In this document: in pieces, positions 41,093 to 51,779 of the stretch | Layout: every line of letters begins with the position of its first letter | Position numbering within the stretch: the stretch's first letter is position 1 | Assembly (NCBI RefSeq): GCF_038502225.1 | Contig: NC_091293.1 | Location: forward strand, 17,680,286 to 17,744,285 | Length of the DNA: 64,000 bases | Direction: 5' to 3' | Source of the DNA: Cherax quadricarinatus | Lineage: Eukaryota; Arthropoda; Malacostraca; Decapoda; Parastacidae | Program-made: the position numbers and the translations under genes | Notes under the pieces: generated by a model | The model's database searches: none | The model's input: the letters and a program-made list of their open reading frames with translations, nothing else | What the model was told of the DNA's origin: nothing

Positions 41093-42478
41093 AAGATTTG
41101 TAGTGAATCTATAGTTAGAATTAAGTAAAAAATAAAGTAAATATTCTAAAGCTAAAAAAAAAAAAAAAAAATAGCACCTGAATTATTTAACAAATGTAAA
41201 AAATAATGGGCTAAGGTAGTTTTTTAAAGCTAAAATAAAGGAGACAATATAAAAGGGACTAAAATAATTTGTGGTGAACAAATAAAGTGATGATCAAATA
41301 ATGGAGCTTGGGAATATGATAGTGGGTAGTACTTTAAAGGTAATTCTTTAAAGTTAGAATTATAATATAAAATTATAATATAAAAGGGACTAATATAAGT
41401 TGTGGTGAACAATAAAGTGGTAATCAAATAAATGAGCTTTGGAGTATAATGGCAAAATAGTGAACTTATTAACTTTAGCACCTGAGAATAGCACCTTGAT
41501 TAGTTTAACAATTGCGAATATATGATCTAGGTAGTTATATAAAGCTAAAATAAAGGACAAAAAATATATAAGGGACTACAATTAAGTAATGGTAAACAAG
41601 TTAAATGGACAGATAGTCACTATGAGATAATATTGGTTTAGGAGTAAGATCTGATTTGTAATATTAAATAAGTTGAGCAGTTTATTGCACAATAAAAAGT
41701 AAAATAAAAAAATGAGGTAGTTGATACTAGCTAGCAAAAGATAGTTTTGGTACTTGCAAAAAAGTAATTGGAATATACACTAATTGCACACACAATAAAA
41801 AGTGACTAAAAAAACAAGTAGTGGTAAACAAAATTAAATGGACAGGTAAGAACAATGAATAATGGTAATGTCTTGGTTATATGATAGTAAGATGGTAGAC
41901 AGGTACAAAGGATAATATAAAGGTTGGAGTTGAATATACAAACTTGAAAATTTGGCAACAAAATGTTATGGGAAGTATAAAATAATGTTTAATGTACAAA
42001 AGTAAAATTGACTGGTAGTAAATATGGTGTTTAATAAAATTTTAGTAAGTAATAATGATTACAAAAAAAGTGAAAAAGTAATGTTTATTTCATTCAATAT
42101 TGCACTGGTAGTTATACTAGAGGTTATATGGCAGTACGAGGTAATTAAGAGTACTCTAAGATAGTAAATGGTATAAAACAGGTAAAGGTAATTAGACAAG
42201 TAATGGTTATTAAATTGAAATTATAGTAAGAATGATAATTATTAATTTTAGTAGGTAATATCAATTGATAGTATCTAAAAAAATATGAGGTAGTAATATG
42301 GACAGAGAAAGTATCAATTCAGCTAATGTTTAAGCAAACAATAGTAAATAAGAAAATTACATAAGGTGACTTCTGCTTACTAGTAAAATCACTAAATGAG
42401 GTAGTTGATTATTTAAATACTAAGAGATTGTACAATGAAATTTGAACAATAATTGAGCAAAACATACACTACATTACA
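41093..42478 (-). other. AT-rich 5' region of the L2-like LINE, no ORF1 seen
   Basis: About 1.4 kb with low complexity character: AAATAATG, TAGTAA and AAAGTGACTAAA words recur, and there is an A-run at 41154-41171. Partial direct repeats are visible (GGGACTAAAATAA, TAATATAAAAGGGACTAATA), suggesting internal duplication of a regulatory region. No frame longer than about 80 codons has family motifs. Confidence 0.55.
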
Positions 42479-43040
42479 CTGTCCCTGCTCTGATAACAAT
42501 CACACTGTCCTTGCTCTGATAACAACAATCACACTGTCCATGCTCTGATAACAATCACACTGTCCTTGCTCTGATAACAATCACACCATCCTTGCTCTGA
42601 TGACAACAATCACACTGTCCTTGCTCTGATAACAGCAATCACACTGTCCTTGCTCTGATAACAATCACACTGTCATTGCTCTGATAACAATCACACCATC
42701 CTTGCTCTGATAACAATCACACTGTCCTTGCTCTGATAACAATCACACCATCCTTGCTCTGATAACAACAATCACACTGTCCATGCTCTGATAACAATCA
42801 CACTGTCCTTGCTCTGATAACAATCACACCATCCTTGCTCTGATGACAACACTCACACTGTCCTTGCTCTTATAACAGCAATCACATTGTCCTTGCTCTG
42901 ATAACAACAATCACACTGTCCTTGCTCTGATAACAATCCCACTGTCCTTGCTCTCATAACAATCATACTCTCCTTGCTCTGATAGCAACAATCACACTGT
43001 CCTTGCTCTGATAACAACAATCACACTGTTCTTGCTCTGA
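42478..43040. repeat. Minisatellite array, third block (AATCACAC variant)
   Basis: Continuation of the 26/29-bp repeat with the AATCACACTGTCC unit type found before the LINE insertion. A roughly 230-bp segment is partly duplicated: CACCATCCTTGCTCTGATGA occurs at about 42585 and again at 42827. Confidence 0.93.
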
Positions 43041-44655
43041 TAACAATTACACTGTCCTTGCTCTGATAACAATTACAATGTCCTTGCTCTGATAACAATT
43101 ACACTGTCCTTGCTCTGATAACAACAATCGCAGTCCTTGCTCTGATAACAATTACAATGTCCTTGCTCTGATAACAATTACAATGTCCTTGCCCTGATAA
43201 CGATTACAATGTCCTTGCTCTGATAACAATTACAATGTAATTGCTCTGATAACAATTACACTGCCCTTGCTCTGATAACAATTACACTGTCCTTGCTCTG
43301 ATAACAATTACACTGTCCTTGCTCTGATAACAATTACACTGTCCTTGCTCTGATAACAATTACACTGTCCTTGCTCTGATAACAATTACTGTCCTTGCTC
43401 TGATAACAATTACAATGTCATTGCTCTGATAACAATTACAATGTCCTTGCTCTAATAACAATTACAATGTCCTTGCTCTGATAACAGTTACTGTCCTTGC
43501 TCTGATAACAATTATACTGTCCTTGCTCTGATAACAATTACAATGTCCTTGCTCTGATAACAATTACACTGTCCTTGCTCTGATAACAATTACACTGTCC
43601 TTGCTCTGATAACAATTACACTGCCCTTGCTCTGATAACAATTACAATGTCCTTGCTCTGATAACGATTACAATGTCCTTGCTCTGATAACTACAATGTC
43701 CTTGCTCTGATAACAATTACAATGTCATTGCTCTGATAATTACACTGTCCTTGCTCTGATAATAATTACAATGTCCTTGCTCTGATAACGATTACAATGT
43801 CCTTGCTCTGATAACTACAATGTCCTTGCTCTGATAACAATTACAATGTCCTTTCTCTGATAACAATTACACTGTCCTTGCTCTGATAACAATTACACTG
43901 TCCTTGCTCTGATAACAATTACACTGTCCTTGCTCTGATAACAATTACACTGTCCTTGCTCTGATAACAATTACACTGTCCTTGCTCTGATAACAATTAC
44001 TGCCCTTGCTCTGATAACAATTACAATGTCCTTGCTCTGATAACAATTACACTGTCCTTGCTCTGATAACAATTACACTGTCCTTGCTCTGATAACAATT
44101 ACTGTCCTTGCTCTGATAACAATTACAATGTCCTTGCTCTGATAACAATTACAATGTCCTTGCTCTGATAACAATTACAATGTCCTTGCTCTGATAACAA
44201 TTACAATGTCCTTGCTCTGATAACAATTACACTGTCTTTGCTCTGATAACAATTACACTGTCCTTGCTCTGATAACAATTACACTGTCCTTGCTCTGATA
44301 ACAATTACACTGTCCTTGCTCTGATAACAATTACACTGTCCTTGTTCTGATAACAATTACAATGTCCTTGCTCTGATAACAATTACACTGTCCTTGCTCT
44401 GATAACAATTACAATGTCCTTGCTCTGATAACAATTACACTGTCCTTGCTCTGATAACAATTACAATGTCCTTGCTCTGATAACAATTACACTGTCCTTG
44501 CTCTGATAACAATTACAATGTCCTTGCTCTTATAATAATTACAATGTCCTTGCTCTGATAACAATTACAATGTCCTTGCTCTGATAACAATTACAATGTC
44601 CTTGCTCTGATAACAATTACACTGTCCTTGCTCTGATAACAATTACAATGTCCTT
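43041..44655. repeat. Minisatellite array, homogenised 26-bp variant (AATTACAC/AATTACAAT)
   Basis: From 43041 on the unit changes to AATTACACTGTCC or AATTACAATGTCC with TTGCTCTGATAAC, nearly always 26 bp, and CAA insertions disappear. About 60 units. The change is sharp, so this end of the array has expanded separately from the rest. The array ends at 44655 with a damaged unit. Confidence 0.93.
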
Positions 44656-44689
44656 GAAATAATACCAACAATCGCACTGCTGCTTTTAC

Positions 44690-44818
44690 TTTTCTTGTCT
44701 TTTTTTGTTGTTGTTTTGCTACTGCTTATGTTATTATTGTTACTGCTGTTGTTATTTTGTTGCTGCTATTGTTTTGTTATTGCTATTGTTGTTTTGTTGC
44801 TCTTGTTGTTGTTGTAGT
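44690..44818. repeat. TTG/TTATTG trinucleotide-rich microsatellite
   Basis: Imperfect run of TTGTTG, CTGCTATTG and TTATTG words immediately after the satellite. No coding frame is supported. Confidence 0.8.
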
Positions 44819-44819
44819 A

Positions 44820-44866
44820 CGTAAGTTTATTTAGGTAAACATAAATGTAGTTACATATATTACGGT
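44820..44866 (-). mobile_element. SINE 3' tail fragment
   Basis: On the minus strand it reads TGTAACTACATTTATGTTTA and CCTAAATAAACTTAC. The same tail is found at 51650-51690. It is a scrap left next to a complete SINE on the other strand. Confidence 0.5.
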
Positions 44867-44867
44867 G

Positions 44868-45190
44868 TCCCGTAGCTCGATGGCTAGAGCACTCAGTTCA
44901 CACGCTGAGGTTTGGGGTTTGAATCTCCTCTGGTATGGCTGGAAAACATTAGGGATGTATATGCATACGACACCTGTCGTCCCTGTTCACCTATCAGTAA
45001 TATTGGTACCTGGGTGTTGAGTGGTGTGAGTCGCATCCTGGGACAAAACTGACCTAATTTGCCGGAAATGATCAGCATAACAAGCGACTTTCAATATAGT
45101 AGTATGTCATTGATGTCAGCTAGGACTGTATACCTTGTATATGTACTTGTAGTAAATAAAGATATTATATTATTATTATTATTATTATTT
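44868..45190 (+). mobile_element. tRNA-derived SINE with (ATT)n tail
   Basis: The head looks like a tRNA gene: TAGCTCGATGGCTAGAGCAC (A-box-like) and GGTTTGAATCTCC (B-box-like) about 35 bases later. The body contains CACCTGTCGTCCCTGTTCAC and GGTACCTGGGTGTTGAGTGG and GTCGCATCCTGGG. It ends in AGTAAATAAAGATATTATA followed by (ATT)n. An RNA polymerase III internal promoter is inferred. The head has no good acceptor or anticodon stems, so it is not a tRNA gene. Confidence 0.78.
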
Positions 45191-48100
45191 AGGTAGTAGG
45201 TTGGTAGACAGCAACCACCCAGGGAAGTACTACCGTCCTGCCAGATGACTGTGAAACAGAAACCTGTAACTGTTTTGCATGATGGTAGGATTGCTGGTTT
45301 CTTTTTCTGTCTCATAAACACGCTAGATAACAGGGATATCTTGCTACTCCTACTTACACTTTGGTCACACTTCACAGACACACACATGCATATATATATA
45401 CATACATCTAGGTTTTTCTCCTTTTTCTAAATAGCTCTTGTTCCTCTTTATTTCTTCTATTGTCCATGGGGAAGTGGAAAAGAATCTTTCCTTCGTAAGC
45501 CATGCGTGTCATATGAGGCGACTAAAATGCCGGGAGCAATGGGCTAGTAACCCCTTCTCCTGTAGACATTTACTAAAAAAGAGAAGAAGAAAAACTTTAT
45601 AAAACTGGGATGCTTAAATGTGCGTGGATGTAGTGCGGATGACAAGAAACAGATGATTGCTGATGTTATGAATGAAAAGAAGTTGGATGTCCTGGCCCTA
45701 AGCGAAACAAAGCTGAAGGGGATAGGGGAGTTTCAGTGGGGGGAAATAAATGGGATTAAATCTGGAGTATCTGAGAGAGTTAGAGCAAAGGAAGGGGTAG
45801 CAGTAATGTTGAATGATCAGTTATGGAAGGAGAAAAGAAAATATGAATGTGTAAATTCAAGAATTATGTGGATTAAAGTAAAGGTTGGATGCGAGAAGTG
45901 GGTCATAATAAGCGTGTAGGCACCTGGAGAAGAGAGGAATGCAGAGGAGAGAGAGAGATTTTGGGAGATGTTAAGTGAATGTATAGGAGCCTTTGAACCA
46001 AGTGAGAGAGTAATTGTGGTAGGGGATCTGAATGCTAAAGTAGGAGAAACTTTTAGAGAGGGTGTGGTAGGTAAGTTTGGGATGCCAGGTGTAAATGATA
46101 ATGGGAGCCCTTTGATTGAACTTTGTATAGAAAGGGGTTTAGTTATAGGTAATACATATTTTAAGAAAAAGAGGATAAATAAGTATACAAGATATGATGT
46201 AGGGCGAAATGACAGTAGTTTGTTGGATTATGTATTGGTAGATAAAAGACTGTTGAGTAGACTTCAGGATGTACATGTTTATAGGGGGGGCCACAGATAT
46301 ATCAGATCACTTTCTAGTTGTAGCTACACTGAGAGTAAAAGGTAGATGGGATACAAGGAGAATAGAAGCATCAGGGAAGAGAGAGGTGAAGGTTTATAAA
46401 CTAAAAGAGGAGGCAGTTAGGGCAAGATATAAACAGCTATTGGAGGATAGATGGGCTAATGAGAGCATAGGCAATGGGGTCGAAGAGGTATGGGGTAGGT
46501 TTAAAAATGTAGTGTTAGAGTGTTCAGCAGAAGTTTGTGGTTACAGGAAAGTGGGTGCGGGAGGGGAGAGGAGCGATTGGTGAAATGATGATGTGAAGAG
46601 AGTAGTAAGGGAGAAAAAGTTAGCATATGAGAAGTTTTTACAAAGTAGAAGTGATGAAAGGAGGGAAGAGTATATGGAGAAAAAGAGAGAGGTTAAGAGA
46701 GTGGTGAAACAATGTAAAAAGAGAGCAAATGAGAGAGTGGGTGAGATGTTATCAACAAATTTTGTTGAAAATAAGAAAAAGTTTTGGAGTGAGATTAACA
46801 AGTTAAGAAAGCCTAGAGAACAAATGGATTTGTCAGTTAAAAATAGGAGAGGAGAGTTATTAAATGGAGAGTTAGAGGTATTGGGAAGATGGAGGGAATA
46901 TTTTGAGGAATTGTTAAATGTTGATGAAGATAGGGAAGCTGTAATTTCGTGTATAGGGCAAGGAGGACTAACATCTTGCAGGAGTGAGGAAGAGCCAGTT
47001 GTGAGTGTGGGGGAAGTTCGTGAGGCAGTAGGTAAAATGAAAGGGGGTAAGGCAGCCGGGATTGATGGGATAAAGATAGAAATGTTAAAAGCAGGTGGGG
47101 ATATAGTTTTGGAGTGGTTGGTGCAATTATTTAATAAATGTATGGAAGAGGGTAAGGTACCTAGGGATTGGCAGAGAGCATGCATAGTTCCTTTGTATAA
47201 AGGCAAAGGGGACAAAAGAGAGTGCAAAAATTATAGGGGGATAAGTCTGTTGAGTATACCTGGCAAAGTGTACGGTAGAGTTATTATTGAAAGAATTAAG
47301 AGTAAGACGGAAAATAGGATAGCAGATGAACAAGGAGGCTTTAGGAAAGGTAGGGGGTGTGTGGACCAGGTGTTTACAGTGAAACATATAAGTGAACAGT
47401 ATTTAGATAAGGCTAAAGAGGTCTTTGTGGCATTTATGGATTTGGAAAAGGCGTATGACAGGGTGGATAGGGGGGCAATGTGGCAGATGTTGCAGGTGTA
47501 TGGTGTAGGAGGTAGGTTACTGAAAGCAGTGAAGAGTTTTTACGAGGATAGTGAGGCTCAAGTTAGAGTATGTAGGAAAGAGGGAAATTATTTCCCAGTA
47601 AAAGTAGGCCTTAGACAAGGATGTGTGATGTCACCGTGGTTGTTTAATATATTTATAGATGGGGTTGTAAGAGAAGTAAATGCGAGGGTCTAGGCAAGAG
47701 GCGTGGAGTTAAAAGATAAAGAATCACACATAAAGTGGGAGTTGTCACAGTTGCTCTTTGCTGATGACACTGTGCTCTTGGGAGATTCTGAAGAGAAGTT
47801 GCAGAGATTGGTGGATGAATTTGGTAGGGTGTGCAAAAGAAGAAAATTGAAAGTGAATACAGGAAAGAGTAAGGTTATGAGGATAACAAAAAGATTAGGT
47901 GATGAAAGATTGGATATCAGATTGGAGGGAGAGAGTATGGAGGAGGTGAATGTATTCAGATATTTGGGAGCGGACGTGTCAGCGGATGGGTCTATGAAAG
48001 ATGAGGTGAATCATAGAATTGATGAGGGGAAAAGGGTGAGTGGTGCACTTAGGAGTCTGTGGAGACAAAGAACTTTGTCCTTGGAGGCAAAGAGGGGAAT

Positions 48101-48775
48101 GTATGAGAGTATAGTTTTACCAACGCTCTTATATGGGTGTGAAGCATGGGTGATGAATGTTGCAGCGAGGAGAAGGCTGGAGGCAGTGGAGATGTCATGT
48201 CTGAGAGCAATGTGTGGTGTGAATATAATGCAGAGAATTCGTAGTTTGGAAGTTAGGAGGAGGTGCAGGATTACCAAAACTGTTGTCCAGAGGGTTAAGG
48301 AAGGGTTGTTGAGGTGGTTCGGACATGTGGAGAGAATGGAGCGAAACAGAATAACTTCAAGAGTGTATAAGTCTGTAGTGGAAGGAAGGCGGGGTAGGGG
48401 TCGGCCAAGGAAAGGTTGGAGGGAGGGGGTAAAGGAGGTTTTGTGTGCGAGGGGCTTGGACTTCCAGCAGGCATGCGTGAGCGTGTTTGATAGGAGTGAA
48501 TGGAGACAAATGGTTTTTAATACTTGACGTGCTGTTGGAGTGTGAGCAAAGTAACATTTATGAAGGGGTTCAGGGAAACCGGGAGGCCGGACTTGAGTCC
48601 TGGAGATGGGAAGTACAGTGCCTGCACTCTGAAGGAGGGGTGTTAATGTTGCAGTTTAAAAACTGTAGTGTAAAGCACCCTTCTGGCAAGACAGTGATGG
48701 AGTGAATGATGGTGAAAGTTTTTCTTTTTCAGGCCACCCTGCCTTGGTGGGAATCGGCCAGTGTGATAATAAAAA
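45191..48775 (+). mobile_element. RTE-type LINE, nearly complete
   Basis: The element has a 5' region (45191-45600, with GGAAGTGGAAAAGAATCTTT and GGGCTAGTAACCCCTTCTCC), one long ORF region (45608-48527) and a short 3' UTR. The UTR ends with GCCACCCTGCCTTGGTGGGA and ATCGGCCAGTGTGATAATAA, then (ATT)n from 48779. A single ORF and a short 3' UTR with a microsatellite tail fit the RTE clade. Few inactivating changes are present. Confidence 0.87.
45608..48527 (+). pseudogene. RTE-type ORF: endonuclease-reverse transcriptase (three stops, one frameshift)
   Basis: The endonuclease has LGCLNVRGCSADDKKQMIAD, LDVLALSETKLKG, EGVAVMLND, VIVVGDLNAKVGE, LLDYVLVDKRL and ISDHFLVVATLRV. The reverse transcriptase has ACIVPLYKGKGDKRECKNYR, EQGGFRKGRGCVDQV, VAFMDLEKAYDRVDRGAMWQ (Asp), GLRQGCVMSPWLFNIFID and SQLLFADDTVLLG (Asp pair). 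The C-terminus has YLGADVSADGSMKDEV, VLPTLLYGCEAWV and RWFGHVERMERNRI. Breaks: TAG at 45917-45919, a frameshift at a G-run near 46282-46288, TGA at 46581, and TAG at 47692. All catalytic blocks are intact, so it decayed recently. Confidence 0.88.
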
Positions 48776-48779
48776 AAAA

Positions 48780-48832
<53 letters not shown>

Positions 48833-48833
48833 A
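48770..48833. repeat. (ATT)n microsatellite, RTE tail
   Basis: A run of about 18 ATT units follows a short A-run, directly after the RTE 3' end. It is the element's tail, expanded. Confidence 0.9.
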
Positions 48834-48905
48834 TAGCAGCATGTGTACATAACCTAGGATAACCCAAAAAATTCAAGGTGACTTATTTCCATTGGAGTCC
48901 TTTTA
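48834..48905 (-). mobile_element. SINE 3' part
   Basis: The minus strand reads CCAATGGAAATAAGTCACCT and TTGGGTTATCCTAGGTTATG, TACACATGCTGCTATG. The same words occur at 51690-51772 (minus) and, in a related form, at 54020-54180. It is an incomplete copy. Confidence 0.6.
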
Positions 48906-48989
48906 ATACCTTATTATTATTATTATTATACTATAAAGGAGATATACTAGGAGTAAGGTAAAATTAGTTATTTATAGTTACATGTGTTA

Positions 48990-49205
48990 GCTTAAAAAAA
49001 AAAAATCATTCTCCTCCCTTTCCATCGTTACATTCACTCGACAGTTTTTGTCTTCTTGAACTGGTTGATGTTATGACTGACTGACCTGTACAGGCAGTCT
49101 GTTCCATTCCTTTGTTGCTCTACAATAAAAGGTGTTTGAAGCCTGACCACTGACTGTGGGTACCAGAAAGTTGTGTTCCCTACCCCTGGTGCCATGATTT
49201 TGTTA
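48990..49205 (-). pseudogene. LINE ORF2 C-terminal scrap (unassigned clade)
   Basis: On the minus strand: IMAPGVGNTTF (frame 1), then REHNFLVPTVSGQASNTFYC and RATKEWNRLPVQVSQS to a stop. The pattern of F-x-R followed by WN-x-LP is typical of the last 60 residues of jockey/CR1-type ORF2 proteins. No more upstream sequence is left because the L2-like (TTTA)n tail begins at 49206. Confidence 0.55.
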
Positions 49206-49218
49206 AGTGTTGCCGTTG

Positions 49219-49257
<39 letters not shown>

Positions 49258-50850
49258 TTAACAATTTGAACATACATACAGAGGTACAAAAAAATACAGA
49301 TAAGAGCAGCATGCCAAAGCCACTTATACTATGCATAGCATTACGGGCTGGCTTAAAATTAACTAAGCAATGATGAAATCAGTGATAATACATTATTGTA
49401 AACAGATAACTATAAAGCACAAATGAGTATTACAAAGACAGGTCATATGGTTGCATGCATTGTTGTACATTCAGTCGTATGGAGTATTCTGTTAGGTAGT
49501 GTATTTAAAAAATAATAAAGTTAGATTGGGTTTTAGGTTTAACATTTATGTGATATAATTGTGAGAAACATTTAAGATATACAATTTATAAGGTTCAGTT
49601 ATTCAGTATTTATTTGGGTTTGGGTGAGTATGTGATCTTTGAGAAGAGACTTGAATTTATAAACAGGTAGTGTTTCTTTTATATTTACAGGTAATGAATT
49701 CCAGATTTTAGGGCCTTTTATGTGCATTGAGTTTTTGCATAGCGTGAGATGGACACGAGGAACATCAAAGAGTGATCTGTGCCTTGTGTTATGGTCATGT
49801 GTTCTGTTGAGGTTGGCAAGGAGATGTTTGAGGGGAGGGTTAATATCAGAGTTAAGTGTTCTATGTATGTAATAGGTGCAGTAATAAGTATGGATGTTTT
49901 GTATGGTGAGTAGGTTGAGTGTTTTGAATATTGGTGGAGTGTGCTGCCTGTAGTGAGAATTTGTTATCATTCTAACTGCAGCCTTTTGTTGGGTAATTAG
50001 TGGTCTGAGATGGTTAATTGTTGTTGAGCCCCATGCACAAATTCCATAGGTGAGATAGGGGTAAATAAGAGAGTGATATAGGGCCAGGAGGGCTGACTGT
50101 GGAACATAGTACCGTATCTTCGATAGTATGCCTACAGTCTTGGAAATTTTCTTAGAAATTTGTTGTATATGTGTATGAAATTTGAGTCTATTATCAAGGT
50201 GGATTCCTAAGAATTTTCCCTCTGTTAGCTTTGTGATAGGTGATCCGTTTATCATTATGTTAAGAGGGACATCTGTAGCTCTGTTACCAAACTGAATGAA
50301 GTAGGTTTTGTCAATGTTTAGTGTAAGTTTGTTAGTCCTCATCCAGGTAGATATTTTCTGTAATTTGGTATTTACAGTATTGGCTAGAGTGACTGGGCTC
50401 GGGTGAGAGAAGATGTATGTAGTGTCATCTGCAAATAGTGTGGGTTTGAGTAATTGCGAAGCATTTGGAAGGTCATTTATGTATAGGAGAAAGAGAAGAG
50501 GGCCAAGGACACTTCCCTGTGGGACACCAACTGTAATTGGTTGCGCAGAAGAGTTTGCCCCATTTGCATACACATATTGGCTTCTGTTGCTGAGGTAAGA
50601 CTTGAGGTAGTTGAGGGAGTGCCCTCTTATACCATAGTGTGACAATTTTACGTGGAGCAAGTCATGGTCAACTGTATCAAAAGCTTTACGTAAGTCAATG
50701 AAGATCCCCAGTGGGACTTCTTTTTTCTCTATTGCAGTGTATATATGTTCTAGCATGTGTATAATAGCATCATTAGTATTTTTATTAGGCCTGAATCCAA
50801 ATTGGCAGGGCTTGAGTATGTTTTGGGAGGTAAGGTAGGAGTAGATTCGT
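49206..50850 (-). pseudogene. L2-like LINE, second copy, 5'-truncated (385 codons of ORF2 open)
   Basis: It has the same (TTTA)n tail, 3' UTR and ORF2 C-terminal half as the intact element at 37754-42478, with only scattered differences. The open frame (49599-50756) includes [37 protein letters not shown] and LFADDTTYIFS. Upstream codons reach 50850, where the match stops. It lacks endonuclease and the first RT blocks. The close similarity of the two copies suggests a recent common source. Confidence 0.9.
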
Positions 50851-51640
50851 TATTAACGATGAAGCTCTAAACCTGTCGAGAGTTCATTCCCTCTCCAGTG
50901 TCTTGCTGCTGGTGTGGGGGGCGGGGGGTAGTAGGTGAGCTAAGTAACTAGATCTTGACCTCCCGTTCCCTGGATCAAACTTTTGCGTTACCTCCTACAT
51001 CTCCTCAGCTGTGACCCCCTGCGGGTTTAACGCTCCGCGACCGTCACTAGGTTAGGTTAGGTAAGGTTCGTCAGGAAACAGGACAAATGTTTCCTGACGC
51101 GGGTCTTAGTCAGATGATGACCCGCCTTTGGAGCTTTTGGTCATCTGACCGAGGCCTTCCGCTGGCTTACCGGTCCACCCCTTTAAAAATTATGGTCATT
51201 TATAACCAGTCTACGACCGTCACTGTTTATGTTTACCTCCGTCAGCTGTGACCCGTGTTCGCTTCCCCTGGCGAGTCTTCCTTAATTCATTTAAACATTT
51301 TTACGATATGTAATCCCTTGTCTCTTAAATAAGTTGATGTCAAAATAACCACTTTTACTGCTACTGTCGCAGACATATATAGTTTTTCTATATATTTTGC
51401 ATGAAAGGGACTATAATGGTGTGTAGTTACGTGGTGTGAAGGAACACTGGAGACGCGGGAAGGTGGACCAGTTGACCTGTTGATCTCCTATTTTAAACAA
51501 TTATTGAAGATGAACAGCGGTGTTGATCACTTGGTACGCTGTATAATGTATTTTAAGTTATTTTTGTTTAAGTGTGTTTTGTATATGTAGTTAGATGTTG
51601 GTGTTTTAGGCTGGAAAACAGATATGATGGTACCGGCAGT
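50851..51640. other. Unassigned sequence, no gene seen
   Basis: GC content is higher than around it up to 51200. It includes a G-run (50925-50937), TAGGTTAGGTTAGGTAAGGT at 51048-51070, and an inverted word pair: GTTCGTCAGGAAACAGGACA and TGTTTCCTGACGCGGG near 51068-51106 could form a hairpin. A second pair, CAGATGATGACCC and GGTCATCTGACC, is at 51111-51160. No protein or known element is recognised. Confidence 0.4.
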
Positions 51641-51644
51641 ATCA

Positions 51645-51772
51645 CCAGGTTTATTTAGGTACACATAAATACACTTACATAAATTATCATACGTTTGTGT
51701 AAAGTATGTGTAAATTACCAAGGATAACGTAAAAAAATGGTCAGACAATGTGACTTATTTCCATTGTTCGGC
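51645..51772 (-). mobile_element. SINE 3' part
   Basis: The minus strand reads CAATGGAAATAAGTCACATT, GGTAATTTACACATAC and TAAGTGTATTTATGTGTACC, TAAATAAAC. It is colinear with 48834-48905 and the tail scrap at 44820-44866. Confidence 0.6.
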
Positions 51773-51779
51773 TACATAA

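Larger units (their letters stand above)
37754..42478 (-). mobile_element. L2-like LINE, apparently full length, inside the minisatellite
   Basis: The 3' end has a (TTTA)n tail at 37755-37790. The 3' UTR (37791-38137), an intact ORF2 (38138-41092) and about 1.4 kb of AT-rich 5' sequence (41093-42478) follow on the minus strand. Satellite units resume at about 42478. No ORF1 is visible in the 5' part. A second copy, truncated after 1.6 kb, is at 49205-50850, and a third tail is at 63900. Their close similarity suggests recent activity. A clean TSD could not be recognised in the repetitive target. Confidence 0.88.

Noticed and set aside
29573..44655. CRISPR-like appearance of regularly spaced short repeats
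   Set aside because: There are no unique spacers; repeats are contiguous tandem units in an animal genome with no cas-like genes.
44868..44945. Possible tRNA gene
   Set aside because: A- and B-box-like words are present, but no acceptor or anticodon stem can be formed and the sequence continues as a SINE body with an (ATT)n tail.
51048..51070. TTAGG-type arthropod telomere repeat
   Set aside because: Only two perfect units occur (TAGGTTAGGTTAGGTAAGGT); this is too short to indicate a telomere or an interstitial array.
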